Assembly (NCBI GenBank): GCA_963800725.1
Contig: CAWDCE010000020.1
Location: forward strand, 74,461-138,460
Source of the DNA: Bog-473 sp963800725
GTDB taxonomy: Bacteria > Actinomycetota > Acidimicrobiia > Acidimicrobiales > RAAP-2
Reading direction: 5' to 3'
DNA: 64,000 nt
Shown here: piece after piece, positions 26,471 through 36,020 of the stretch
Layout: each line of letters starts with the position of its first letter
Numbering within the stretch: position 1 is the first letter of the stretch
Notes under the pieces: generated by a model
The model's input: only the letters and a program-made list of their open reading frames with translations
What the model was told of the DNA's origin: nothing
Databases searched by the model: none
Made by a program: the position numbers and the translations under genes

Positions 26471-27273
26471 TGGCCAAGGTCACCCGGGCCATCCGACTCG
26501 GCCACCGCTCCAAGGTGACCATTGTGATGGCGTCGTTCGTCGGTTTCGTATCCTTCTTCTGGCCCTTTGTGGTCGCTCCGGGATCCTTCAGCGACACCTC
26601 GATGGCCCCGTTGATGTTCGCCACCCTCTTGGTGCTCATCCTCGCCGTCGTCTTGGCCCAGATCGCCGAGGGCGGCATGGACGCCAAGGCCATCGCCATG
26701 CTCGGAGTCCTCTCGGCCCTCGGTGCCGCGTTGCGCCCGCTCGACGCAGGCACCGCCGGTGTCGAGACGATCTTCTTCACCTTGGTCCTGGCCGGCCGGG
26801 TCTTTGGGGCCGGATTCGGATTCACCCTCGGGTGCACGACCCTGTTCGCGTCGGCCCTCATTACCGGTGGCGTTGGTCCATGGATGCCGTACCAGATGTT
26901 CGCCTGCGCGTGGGTCGGGCTCTTCGCCGGGCTGCTTCCTCCGGTCCGCGGGCGTGCCGAGGTGGCCATGCTCGCCGTCTACGGCGCCATCATGAGTTAT
27001 GCCTACGGTTTCTTGACCAATCTTTCGTTCTGGCCGTTCTTTTCCAACTCGACCATCTCGTACGTCCCGGGAGCATCGGTGGCCGAAAACGCCCATCGCT
27101 TCTTGATCTTCGACGCAACGACTTCGCTCGGTTTCGACACCGGGCGCGCCATCACCACATTCCTCCTCATCGTCATCGTCGGACCCGCCCTTCTCGCCAC
27201 CTTCCGGCGGGCCTCCCGACGGGCCGCATTCGAAGCGCCCGTGCTGATCATCGATCCGGCCGCGGCGCACTGA
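26470..27273 (+). CDS. ECF transporter S component, probably cobalamin (CbrT-like)
   Basis: Substrate-binding membrane subunit, 267 residues with about six or seven hydrophobic segments; GAALRPLDAGTAGVETIFFT and LAGRVFGAGFGFTLGCTTLF are conserved-looking loops that face the substrate. The ATG at 26,470 overlaps the EcfA stop (TGATG). Riboswitch control and the adjacent B12-binding-like genes make cobalamin or a corrinoid precursor the likely substrate; the name CbrT comes from the known B12-regulated ECF group, not from alignment. Confidence 0.82.
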   Translation: MAKVTRAIRLGHRSKVTIVMASFVGFVSFFWPFVVAPGSFSDTSMAPLMFATLLVLILAVVLAQIAEGGMDAKAIAMLGVLSALGAALRPLDAGTAGVETIFFTLVLAGRVFGAGFGFTLGCTTLFASALITGGVGPWMPYQMFACAWVGLFAGLLPPVRGRAEVAMLAVYGAIMSYAYGFLTNLSFWPFFSNSTISYVPGASVAENAHRFLIFDATTSLGFDTGRAITTFLLIVIVGPALLATFRRASRRAAFEAPVLIIDPAAAH

Positions 27274-27340
27274 ACAGAGTCCTGGTCGGGACCGACGGTG
27301 CGCCCGATCACCTCGCCGGGTGGTCCCCTACGATGGACCG

Positions 27341-28669
27341 GTGCCCACCGAGCCCGACGAGGAGGCGACGCTTTCGGGCGTCTCCATCGAAGAAATCGAG
27401 GATGCCGTCCTCGACGGGGACAGCCCGATTTCGACCGGCACCGCCCGTTCGGCCCTGCGACACAGGACCTTCCGCACCGTGTTCTTCGGGGCATTCGCCT
27501 CGAACATCGGCACGTGGATGCAAAACGTGGTCCTCGGCGCGTACGCCTACAACCTGACCCACTCGAGCACCTTCGTCGGCATCATCATCTTCGCCCAGCT
27601 CGGTCCGGCCCTGCTGCTCGCCATGGTCGGGGGACTCATTGCGGACAAGGTGAACCGCAAGAATTTCCTGATCGTCTTGTCCATCGAACAACTGGTGTTC
27701 AGTTTGGGGTTGGCCTGGGTCGTGACCAACCCCTCACCGTCGCACGTCCTCCTCGTCGCCATGGTGGTGATGGTGGGCGTCGGCAGTGCCATGTTCGGTC
27801 CGGCCTACTCGGCCATCCTGCCCGGATTGGTCGGTCGCGAGGACCTGCCCGGGGCCATCTCGTTGAACTCCGCCCAGATGAACGCCTCGCGGGTCATTGG
27901 CCCGGTGATCGGGGCGGTGGCCTACCAGTTGGTCGGCCCGTCGTGGGTCTTCGTCGCCAACGCCGCCACCTATCTCTTCGTCATCGGTGCCCTCTTGATG
28001 GTGACACTGCCCGATCTCAAGAAGACGCTCAATCCAGCCAGCCACTGGCGCGAGCTGACCGCCGGCATCACGTTCGCCCGCCAGGATCGCATCGTCGGGC
28101 GATGCCTCGTCACCGTCTTTGTATTCTCACTCCTCGCCCTGGCCTTCATTGGCCAGATGCCCGTGGTCGCGGCCCACAATCTCGGCATCAACCCCAAGTC
28201 AGCCAGCTACGGCATCCTCTACGCCTCCTTCGGCACCGGCGCCCTGGTCGGGGCCATCTCGATTGGAACCGTCTTCGCCCGCACCGACAAGGCCACCATC
28301 GTCCGGGTCTGCTTGGTCGCGTACGCCTTGGCACTGTGCGCCTTCGCCCTGTTGCGTGCCGCCATCCCCGCCTACTTCGTCGTCGCCGTCGTGGGCGCCT
28401 TTTACTTCGCCTTCATCACTGCACTCAACACCACGTTGCAGGCCCGACTCGACGATGCCGTGCGGGGCCGGGTCATGGCGTTGTGGATCATGGGTTTTGG
28501 TGGCACGGTCGCCTTGGGCAACCTCTTGGTGGGCCCGGTCGTCGAGTGGGTGGGCATCACCGACGTGTTGCTCTTCGGGGCGGCCATCGCGCTCGGGCTG
28601 TCGTGGTACGCCGACGTGCGCCAGCCGGCCGGTCAGGTCGGCGAGTTCGGCACGGCCTTGGCCCAATAG
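27341..28669 (+). CDS. MFS transporter (EntS/MFS_3 type)
   Basis: Twelve-helix exporter of about 442 residues, starting with a polar 45-residue tail (LSGVSIEEIEDAVLDGD). Membrane blocks include AFASNIGTWMQNVVLGAYAY and GGLIADKVNRKNFL, the motif A equivalent, and YSAILPGLVGREDLPGAISLN, which is typical of the EntS group. Starts at GTG 27,341 or GTG 27,320. It follows the B12 operon by 67 bases and may be unrelated to it. Its end overlaps the convergent acyl-CoA synthetase by 37 bases. Confidence 0.85.
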   Translation: MPTEPDEEATLSGVSIEEIEDAVLDGDSPISTGTARSALRHRTFRTVFFGAFASNIGTWMQNVVLGAYAYNLTHSSTFVGIIIFAQLGPALLLAMVGGLIADKVNRKNFLIVLSIEQLVFSLGLAWVVTNPSPSHVLLVAMVVMVGVGSAMFGPAYSAILPGLVGREDLPGAISLNSAQMNASRVIGPVIGAVAYQLVGPSWVFVANAATYLFVIGALLMVTLPDLKKTLNPASHWRELTAGITFARQDRIVGRCLVTVFVFSLLALAFIGQMPVVAAHNLGINPKSASYGILYASFGTGALVGAISIGTVFARTDKATIVRVCLVAYALALCAFALLRAAIPAYFVVAVVGAFYFAFITALNTTLQARLDDAVRGRVMALWIMGFGGTVALGNLLVGPVVEWVGITDVLLFGAAIALGLSWYADVRQPAGQVGEFGTALAQ

Positions 28670-30213
28670 GCCTCGCGCAACGGCTTCTTGTAGAGCTTGC
28701 CGTTCTCACCCCTCGGCATCTCTTCAATGAAATCGACCGACCGCGGGCACTTGTAGTGCGAGAGGTGGTCCCGGCAAAACTCCACGATCTGGGTGGCCAA
28801 CTCGGGACCGGCCTGCACTCCGGCGGTGGGCTGGATGACCGCTTTGACCTCTTCGCCCATCTCGTCGTTCGGGACCCCGAACACCGCCACGTCGGCCACG
28901 CTCGGATGCAACACCAAGACGTCTTCGATCTCTTGGGGATAGATGTTGACTCCACCCGAAACAATCATGAACAGCTTGCGATCGGTCAGGTACAAGAAGC
29001 CGTCGTCGTCGAGGTGCCCGACGTCCCACAAAGTGCTCCAGCCCCGCTCGTTGAAGGTCTGCTTGGTCTTCTCGGGATCGTTGTTGTATTCAAAGGCGTT
29101 GCCCCGACCCCCGAACCACACCACACCATCGTCGCCCGTCGCCACCTCGTTGCCCTCGTCGTCGCAGATGTGCACCGCCCCGTAGACCGACGGCCCGACC
29201 GACCCGCGGTGGGTCAGCCACTGCTCCGAGTTGATCCAGGTCATCCCCCCGCCTTCGGTGCCCGAGTAGTACTCGTGGATCACCGGACCGAACCACTCGA
29301 TCATGCGAGCCTTGACCTCGGGCGCGCATGGTGCCGCCGCGTGCACCACCGAGCGCAAGCTCGAAACGTCGTAACGCCGCCGTTGCTCCTCATCGAGCTT
29401 GAGCAATCGCACGAACATGGTGGGGACGAACTGCGCGTGGGTGACCCCGTAGCGCTCGATGAGTTCGAGGCAGCGCTCGGGATCGAAGCGTTCCATGACC
29501 ACCGCGGTGCCCCCCATGCGCTGCGCGGTCATCGACCACAGCAACGGGGCGGAGTGATACAGCGGTGCGGGACTGAGATAGACGTCGCCTTCGCCAAAGC
29601 CCATGATCCCCCCGAGCATCGGTGCCAACACGGCGTCGGTGCCGAAGGCATGACCCGTGAGGGGTCGCCGGATGCCCTTGGGCTGACCGGTGGTACCAGA
29701 CGAGTACAACATGGCCGAGCCCTCGCGCTCGTCGGCCAGCGGCGTGGTCGCACACGTTGGGACCAGATCGTCGTAGGGTTCGTGGCCGACCACCGGTGCG
29801 TCCCCGAGCGCGAGCCGCAGCGTGATGCCCGGGGTCCGGCTCACTAACGCCTCGGCCAGATCGCTCAACGCCGCTGAGGTGATGAGCACTTGCGCCCCGC
29901 AATCGTTGACGATGTAGGCCGCCTCGTCGGGGGCGAGATGGGTGTTGACGACGGTGTAGTACAGGCCTGAACGCTGCAAGCCCCACACGACCTCATGGGT
30001 CCGGTGATCGTTCGGCAGTACAACCGCGACGTGATCGCCCTGACCCAATCCGTGGGCGAAGAGGGCGTTGGCCAACTGGGCCGAGCGCGCCTCGAGCTCA
30101 GCGAAGGTGACGATCCGTCCCGACGAGGTAATCACCGCAGGGCGCCGGGGCGCGCTGGCCGCGAAGGTGGAGGGCGAATACGGCACCGCAACTGCATCGC
30201 TCGAAGAGGTCAC
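28633..30213 (-). CDS. Acyl-CoA synthetase (AMP-forming)
   Basis: ANL-family ligase of 526 residues that activates a carboxylic acid to acyl-CoA through an acyl-AMP. Core motifs: SSGTTGQPKG (171-180), YYSGTEGGGMTW, YLTDRKLFMIVSGGVNIYPQEIE (hinge), and the catalytic lysine in GENGKLYKKPL near the C-terminus. Resembles mycobacterial FadD4-like enzymes (from memory). It is 54 bases after the ABC-2 permease on the same strand and might be in that operon. Confidence 0.9.
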   Translation of the reverse strand: MTSSSDAVAVPYSPSTFAASAPRRPAVITSSGRIVTFAELEARSAQLANALFAHGLGQGDHVAVVLPNDHRTHEVVWGLQRSGLYYTVVNTHLAPDEAAYIVNDCGAQVLITSAALSDLAEALVSRTPGITLRLALGDAPVVGHEPYDDLVPTCATTPLADEREGSAMLYSSGTTGQPKGIRRPLTGHAFGTDAVLAPMLGGIMGFGEGDVYLSPAPLYHSAPLLWSMTAQRMGGTAVVMERFDPERCLELIERYGVTHAQFVPTMFVRLLKLDEEQRRRYDVSSLRSVVHAAAPCAPEVKARMIEWFGPVIHEYYSGTEGGGMTWINSEQWLTHRGSVGPSVYGAVHICDDEGNEVATGDDGVVWFGGRGNAFEYNNDPEKTKQTFNERGWSTLWDVGHLDDDGFLYLTDRKLFMIVSGGVNIYPQEIEDVLVLHPSVADVAVFGVPNDEMGEEVKAVIQPTAGVQAGPELATQIVEFCRDHLSHYKCPRSVDFIEEMPRGENGKLYKKPLREAYWAKAVPNSPT

Positions 30214-30267
30214 GCCATATCTTCTAGCCGCTCGAGGTCACCGGGCGCCCCTCGGCGCGCCAACCAC

Positions 30268-31089
30268 TCACTTGGTGCGTCGGGGCGACCACTGCCAGCG
30301 CCGCGCCGCCACCACCGCGCCGAGTACCCCCCACACCGCCACCACGAAGAGGTCATGCCAGGCCCATGGCGAGGCGCCCCTTGGCAGGTTGAAGGGCACG
30401 AAGATCGCGGTGATCATGTGATGCACCGGGAAGTAGTTGGAGAACTGGGCCAGGCCCGATCCCGGCTTGAGCGGGAACCACAGTCCAGAGAGGAACAAGA
30501 GCACGAAGAACACGATGCTGACAATCGGGCCGGCCGCGTCTTGGTTTGGGATGAGCGTGCTCATGGCGATCCCGAGCGCGCTGAAACTCACCATGCCAAC
30601 GACGGCGGCGAGGATGAAGGCCGCGACGTCGGCCGGCCCGTGGACGTGGAAGGCGAACCGACCGACCACGAGCAACAGGGCGACCTGGACGATCGCAATG
30701 ATCATCGAAGAGGCCACGATGGCGGTGACCAGGACCCAGGCCGGCAGGGGGCTCAGCCGTACACGCTTGAGGAGCCCGAGCTCGCGCCGGTTCACCGTGG
30801 TGATGGCCAAGATGTTGAAGCAGGCCGCCATGATGCCGTAGGCGACGAAACCCGGGACGTAGTACTGGATCAGGCGAATGTTGCCGAGATAGGAGATCCG
30901 AGAGTTTCCAGCGGAGGCGCCCAGGAGCAACAAGAACACCAAAGAGAAGCCAATGGTGAAGATCGCCCCGATGGGATTCAGCCAGAACGACAGCTGCTCG
31001 TAGCGGATCTGGCGTCCCACCAACGCCAAGTCGCTCGCCCCCCGGAACGATCCGCTGACGGGAAGCTCAGGCATCGGTGCGCTATTCAT
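30268..31089 (-). CDS. ABC-2 type permease
   Basis: Membrane subunit (273 residues) of an ABC-2 exporter, with six hydrophobic segments (FTIGFSLVFLLLLGASAG, IVQVALLLVVGRF, PIVSIVFFVLLFLSGLWF and others). The RRELGLLKRVRLSPLP coupling helix is characteristic. Its ATG overlaps the ATPase stop (ATGA), so the two form one transporter. Substrate unknown; drug or lipid export is usual. Confidence 0.88.
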   Translation of the reverse strand: MNSAPMPELPVSGSFRGASDLALVGRQIRYEQLSFWLNPIGAIFTIGFSLVFLLLLGASAGNSRISYLGNIRLIQYYVPGFVAYGIMAACFNILAITTVNRRELGLLKRVRLSPLPAWVLVTAIVASSMIIAIVQVALLLVVGRFAFHVHGPADVAAFILAAVVGMVSFSALGIAMSTLIPNQDAAGPIVSIVFFVLLFLSGLWFPLKPGSGLAQFSNYFPVHHMITAIFVPFNLPRGASPWAWHDLFVVAVWGVLGAVVAARRWQWSPRRTK

Positions 31090-32004
31090 GGCGCCACCTC
31101 ATCGCCCCCGGCGTCCTTGGTCAACGAGAGATACACATCTTCGAGCGTGAGGCGCACCACCGACAGGCCGCTCAGGGCGCTTTCGTGCTCGAGGGCCCAT
31201 CCGGTGAGGTCGTGGAGAACCCGAAGTTCATCGTCGGTGTGGATCTCGACCAACCCGTCGCGCACCGAGTCAGGAACAACGGGGAGGTCACTGACCACGG
31301 TTCGCGCAGGCAGCATGAACCTGATGGTCACCGCACTGGTGTCTCGGCCGCCGATCGAGGTCGGCGTCCCCGCCGCCACCACCCGAGCGCGACAGCACGG
31401 CCACACGATCGGCCAAGGCCTCGACCTCGTCCATGTAGTGGGTCGTGAGCATCACCGTCGTGCCGTCGGCCGCCAGCGCGCGAATGAGATTCCAGGTGTC
31501 ACGTCGGCCGGAAGGGTCGAGGCCGGTTGTTGGTTCGTCCAAGAACAAGATCTCGGGCTTGCCAATGACCCCGAGACCGACATCGAGTCGACGTTGCTGG
31601 CCGCCCGAGAGCGTCTTGATCCGAGCATCGGCCTTCTCCTTGAGGCCAACGAGGGCAATGACCTCGTCCACCGGACGCGGCGCGGGGTAGTACCCGGCGT
31701 TGCGGGTCAGCACCTGACGCACGCTGTAGTACGGCTCGACGGCGAGTTCTTGGAGGACCACGCCGATGTGGGACCGCAGCCAACGTTGCGTCGCACGCTC
31801 GGCCGGGTCCACCCCGAGGATGGACACCGCACCGCCGGTGCGCCTGCGAAACCCCTCGAGGATCTCAATGGTGGTGGTCTTGCCCGCGCCGTTGGGCCCG
31901 AGCAAGGCGAACACTTCACCTCGTTGGACCTCGAAGCTCACATCGTCGACGGCCTGCTTGGTGCCGTAGGACTTGGCGAGGTGGCTGACCGCTACCGCCG
32001 GCAT
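31086..32004 (-). CDS. ABC-2 exporter ATPase (one frameshift near 31,380)
   Basis: Nucleotide-binding subunit of the exporter. Walker A GPNGAGKTTT, signature LSGGQQRRLDVG, Walker B EILFLDEPTTGLD and the H-loop TTHYMDEVEALADRV are intact. After AVLS the frame breaks in a GGTGGCGGCGGGG run near 31,380; the rest (GTPTSIGGRDTSAVTIRF ... LTLEDVYLSLTKDAGG) is one frame over and ends at 31,086. Joined length about 305 residues, normal for the type. Start ATG 32,004 (MPAVAVSHLAKSYG) after GGGGAG. Confidence 0.88.
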
Positions 32005-32144
32005 GTCGCTCCCCGCTGAGCGCACGCACGCAGCGCGGTGGGGCGGTCGGGCCGGGTCATGACGTGATCATTACCCATGCGACGCCGGGGCATCTCCTCG
32101 CTGCACCGCCTCGGTCGTGCCGGGGCGGACCGGTGGCGACGCGC

Positions 32145-32699
32145 TCAGCCCGACGTGCAGCCCCACGAACCGATAAGGGTGATGGTGCCCTTTCCCGGGA
32201 GTCCCGCCAACGAATGATCCGGGCCGAGCACGACATGGACGCTGCCCGACGACTTCGCCGTGGTGACCCGGCCGCTCTTGGTGATCCAGTAGTAGTCCCT
32301 CGAACTCGTCTGTGCTTGGAGCACGACCGACACGGTTGAACCCCCCGAGACATTCGACGTGAACTTCTTCCAGGTCCCCCCGTTGCTCGAGGGCGCATTG
32401 ACATCGACCGTCCAGATGTGCGCCCCCACGCCCTTGAGCTTGGAGCCAAGGAAACTGAACTGGCCCCCCGAGCCCGAACACAAGCCGTTTGGCAGTGTCA
32501 CGGTGCCGCGCAAGGCGCCGCTGAAGGTGAACGTCGAGTTCGTCGGAATCGAGGCACCAACGCTGCCTGCACCGCCGACAAAGGCACACGTGGCGGCGAT
32601 GAGCACCGCGCACAGTGCCGCGCCGCGGCCCCCGTGGCGAGGGTGCCGAATGCGGGCGCGGCGCCGCGGCATCGAGACCGCCGCTTGTCGCATTGCCAC
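32145..32699 (-). CDS. Secreted protein of unknown function
   Basis: No family recognised. Protein of 184 residues: basic N-terminus (RRRARIRHPRH), hydrophobic stretch ALCAVLIAATCAFVGGAG (about 28-45), probable cleavage before ASIPTN. The mature domain is beta-rich by composition (FTFSGALRGTVTLPNG, GKGTITLIGSWGC) with cysteines in NGLCSG and SWGCTSG, perhaps a disulfide. Stands alone between the ABC ATPase and MarR. Confidence 0.6.
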   Translation of the reverse strand: MAMRQAAVSMPRRRARIRHPRHGGRGAALCAVLIAATCAFVGGAGSVGASIPTNSTFTFSGALRGTVTLPNGLCSGSGGQFSFLGSKLKGVGAHIWTVDVNAPSSNGGTWKKFTSNVSGGSTVSVVLQAQTSSRDYYWITKSGRVTTAKSSGSVHVVLGPDHSLAGLPGKGTITLIGSWGCTSG

Positions 32700-32812
32700 G
32701 TTCGTTCCTCCACCCGCCGTCGGTTGGTCCCCCCAATTTGGCCCAACAGCGCTGCACGCGCCGAGCAGATGCTAGTGACGCCGGGTCGAAGATTTTCGGC
32801 ACCCCGGCGGTT

Positions 32813-33286
32813 TCAACGTGCGGCGGCCAACTTCTTCGACGCTCCGGGGGCCTCGCGCCCGAGGGCGGGATCGGCGGCGATGACCTTGTCGAGCAGATCG
32901 CGCAAATGGCGCAACTCAGCGTGGGATAGCGCATTGAAGGCAACAGGGGGTACCGACAGGACGGAGTCGATCTCGGTCGCCAACGCCAGCCCATTGTCGG
33001 TCAAGACAATGTGCTTGACCCGACGGTCCGTCGGGTCCGGGACCCGCTTGGCCAGTCCACGGGCATCGAGTTCGTCAACGAGTGCGGTGACGTAGGACGG
33101 GTCGCATCCCAATCGCCGCGCCATGTCCCCCATGGAGCTACCGCCCGATTGGTAGAGGCGGATCACGGTCTTGATCAGACCCGGAGACAACTGGGTGCGC
33201 ACACCGAGCGCGGCCATGCGATCGAGGTGCTCGCCGTCCATGAGGATCCGGCGGAGTCGCGCAAAGGCCTCTTCGGCTACGTCCAC
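32813..33286 (-). CDS. MarR-family regulator
   Basis: Winged-helix dimeric regulator of 157 residues; HTH at GDMARRLGCDPSYVTALVDELDARGL and wing RVPDPTDRRVKHIVLTDNG, the classical MarR DxRxxxxxLT region. It is divergent from a DHA2 MFS pump, with 77 bases between the starts, so it probably represses that pump. Confidence 0.9.
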   Translation of the reverse strand: MDVAEEAFARLRRILMDGEHLDRMAALGVRTQLSPGLIKTVIRLYQSGGSSMGDMARRLGCDPSYVTALVDELDARGLAKRVPDPTDRRVKHIVLTDNGLALATEIDSVLSVPPVAFNALSHAELRHLRDLLDKVIAADPALGREAPGASKKLAAAR

Positions 33287-33310
33287 GCCTTCAAGTGTGC
33301 CACACGGTCT

Positions 33311-33339
33311 TTGACAATTGCAGACCTTTGAGTATTATT
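33311..33339 (+). promoter_or_regulatory. Near-consensus sigma-70 promoter for the DHA2 pump
   Basis: TTGACA at 33,311-33,316, a 17-base spacer and TATTAT at 33,334-33,339. A start site near 33,346 would give a leader of about 18 bases. GAGAGGAG (33,352-33,359) is the ribosome site before the ATG at 33,364. A repressor such as the divergent MarR would be needed to hold a promoter this strong; I saw no strong dyad for it. Confidence 0.7.
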
Positions 33340-33363
33340 AACTAAATCCCAGAGAGGAGTTGC

Positions 33364-34948
33364 ATGGCCTCCCGCCCCTCCAAGGCCCCCGTCTTGACCC
33401 CAGAACTGCGCCGCGTCTCTTCGGTCGTCGTGCTCGGCACCATCATGTCGATCCTCGACACCACCATCGTGGCGGTCGCCCTCGACACACTGGGGCGAGA
33501 CTTCCACGTCCCGGTCTCAACCATCCAATGGGTCACGACCGGCTATCTGCTGGCGCTGGCGGCGGTGATCCCGGTCACCGGCTGGGCGGTCGACCGCTTC
33601 GGTGCCAAGCCAATGTGGATGTCCTCGATCGGCCTCTTCGTCATTGGGTCGTGCCTGTGCGGCATGGCCTGGTCGGCCAACTCCCTCATTGTCTTTCGGG
33701 TCCTCCAGGGCCTCGGCGGCGGCATGCTCCTCCCGATCGGCCAAGCCATATTGGCCCGCGCCGCCGGGCCCCAGCGCATGGGGCGCGTCATGAGCGTCGT
33801 TGGGGTGCCAACGGTGCTCGGACCCGTGCTCGGCCCGGTACTCGGCGGCCTCATCCTCTCGAACTTCTCGTGGCGTTGGATCTTCTTCATCAACGTGCCG
33901 ATCGGCATCGTCACGCTGATCTTGAGCTCGCGCTTCCTCGCCGACATCAAGGATCACGAAAAAATCCGCAACAGCTTCGACGCACTGGGCTTTTGCCTGC
34001 TGTCCCCCGGCCTGGCCGCCTTGATCTACTCGCTCTCAGAAGTCGGCACGACCGGCAGCTTCACCAGCACGCCGGTGGTCGTGAGTTTTCTCTTAGGCCT
34101 CACCTTGATGGTGGCCTTCGTGCTCCATGCGCTGCGGATCAAGAACCCGCTACTCGAGTTGAAACTCTTCAAGAACCGCAACTTCACCATTGCCAACATC
34201 TGCGTCTTCGTGCTTGGTGCCACCTTGTACGGGTCAATGTTCTTGTTGCCCCTCTACTACCAGATCGCCCGGGGGCAGAGCCCGCTCGCCGCGGGATTGC
34301 TCATGGCCCCCCAAGGCATCGGCAGCGGCCTGCGTGATGCGAATGTCGGGCTCGATCACCGACCGTTTCGGTCCACGGCGCGTCGTCCCGAGCGGCATCT
34401 TGTTGATGGCAGCAGCGACGGTGCCGTTCGCCTTCGTCACCACCTCGACCTCCGAAGCACTGCTCGCGTTCTCACTCTTCGTCCGCGGCATCGGGCTCGG
34501 CATGTCAATGATGCCCATCATGGCGGCGGCCTACTTCGACCTCTCCAACGCCGACATCCCGAGGGCGAGCACGACCCTCAACATCGTGCGCCAGATCGGC
34601 GGGTCGGTGGCGACCGCACTCTTTGCGGTGATCCTCGAACGCCAGATCGCCGCCCAGTCCAATCATGGTGGACACGCCAGCCAACTGGTCCTCTCCGACA
34701 CCGTCAAGCTGCCACCCGAGGTGGCCGACAAGGTGGCAACGGCGTTCGCCAACACGTTCTGGTGGTCCGTCGCCACCATCTTGTTGGCCTTCATCCCGAC
34801 GCTGTTCTTGCCCTCTCGCGCTGCAGTGGCGCGGCCCGATGCCGGCCCCGACGCTCCCGCCGACGCGGGTGAGCCCGGCCACGGGGATTCGCCGGGCGAT
34901 GCACGTGGGCCCGAGCCGTCCCGAGCGCTCCCGCTACCCGAGATCTAG
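33364..34948 (+). CDS. DHA2 MFS drug efflux pump, EmrB/QacA-like (one frameshift near 34,325)
   Basis: Fourteen-helix drug:H+ antiporter, about 528 residues when joined. MSILDTTIVAVALDTLGRDF (motif D1), TGWAVDRFGAKPMW (motif A) and GPVLGGLILSNFSWRWIFFINVPIG (motif C) are present in the first half. Near 34,325 the frame changes; the second half (GSITDRFGPRRVVPSG ... ASTTLNIVRQIGGSVATALFAV) reads on to a stop at 34,948. One indel explains it. Controlled probably by the divergent MarR. Confidence 0.88.
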
Positions 34949-34955
34949 GGCCTGC

Positions 34956-35446
34956 TCAGTCCCCGCCTTCGTGGGGCACGGTGCGCGCCAGTATCCCGAG
35001 CGTGGCCCGCAACGCACTTTCGGAAATGACCGGGAAGATCCCGGCCTTGCGCCATGTGGCATCGATCGACGACCAGTCGTAATAGGAAGTGACCATCGTG
35101 CCCTCCTCGGTCGGCTCGAGCTTGTAGCCGTAGATGTGGCCGATCTGGGGTCGGATCTGCCCGAGGATGGTCCAGGCAATCTCGCGGTCGCGCTCGAACG
35201 TCGTAATGGTCACCGTGACGTCGTAGAGGCCCATCGGATAATCGTTGAGGGCTTCGCGGTCCATGTGGACCACGAAGGAGTCACCGACCGCACCTACCGG
35301 ATCCCCGTCGCGCTCTGCAGCATTCCGGTGCTGTCGATATCGACGTGTCCCTGCGGGTCACACAGCAGCTCGAAAATGGCGGCCGGATCGGCCGGGATCA
35401 GCCGCTTGACCTCAAGCCAATCCCCAGTTGCTTCTTCGTTGGTCAT
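34956..35446 (-). CDS. SRPBCC-family protein (one frameshift near 35,300)
   Basis: START-like protein of about 163 residues. The N-terminal half (ATGDWLEVKRLIPADPAAIFELLCDPQGHVDID) is in one frame and the rest (HMDREALNDYPMGLYDVTVTITTFERDREIAWTILG ... ESALRATLGILARTV) in another. Mycobacterial homologues are called polyketide cyclase/dehydrase-like; the ligand is unknown. Start ATG 35,446 (MTNEEATGDW). It converges with the MFS pump. Confidence 0.78.
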
Positions 35447-35573
35447 CTCACCATCCTGCCACCAAGAGCGAAGCCGCCAACGACAACGCCAGCGGTGCCG
35501 GGGAATCTCACACCCAGCGGAGGCGTTGCAGCCAACTGTGGGCGCAACGCGCGCCCGGAGAACCGGAGGGTCC

Positions 35574-35993
35574 ATGAACGCCTTGTACACCGCCACCGCC
35601 CACGCCACCGGAGATGGGCGAAATGGCCATGCCCGAAGTGACGACGGCTACATCGATCTTGATTTGCGCATTCCGACCGAGATGGGCGGTCAAGGAGGCG
35701 CCACCAACCCCGAAGAGCTCTTCGCCGCCGGATACGCCGCGTGCTTTCACTCGGCCTTGAAGCTGGTGGCCGCCCAGCGCAAGCTCGATGTGAACGGCAC
35801 CGAGGTTTCGGCCAGCATCGGGATCGGGCCAAATGACGCGGGCGGGTTCGGCCTTAGCGCCTCGCTGGTCATCTACGCACCCAACCTCGAGCACCAAGTT
35901 GCCTTGGAACTGACCCAGGCCGCGCACGAGGTGTGTCCTTACTCCAACGCCACCCGGGGCAACATCGACGTCGAGCTTTCCGTCATCGAATAG
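35574..35993 (+). CDS. ohr: Organic hydroperoxide resistance protein (Ohr)
   Basis: Thiol peroxidase of the OsmC/Ohr family, 139 residues, reducing lipid hydroperoxides with two catalytic cysteines: C57 (YAACFHSAL) and C121 (EVCPYSNATRGN). The N-terminus (NALYTATAHATGDGRNG) and the EMGGQGGATNPEELFAAGY region are typical of Ohr, not OsmC. GGAGGG precedes the ATG closely (three bases). The SRPBCC gene diverges upstream. Confidence 0.93.
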   Translation: MNALYTATAHATGDGRNGHARSDDGYIDLDLRIPTEMGGQGGATNPEELFAAGYAACFHSALKLVAAQRKLDVNGTEVSASIGIGPNDAGGFGLSASLVIYAPNLEHQVALELTQAAHEVCPYSNATRGNIDVELSVIE

Positions 35994-36020
35994 GGGGCGC
36001 CGGGCACCGGCCACCGGGGT

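Noticed and set aside
26110..27270. Open frame of 386 codons antisense to EcfA/EcfS
   Set aside because: Low-complexity charged sequence opposite certain membrane protein genes.
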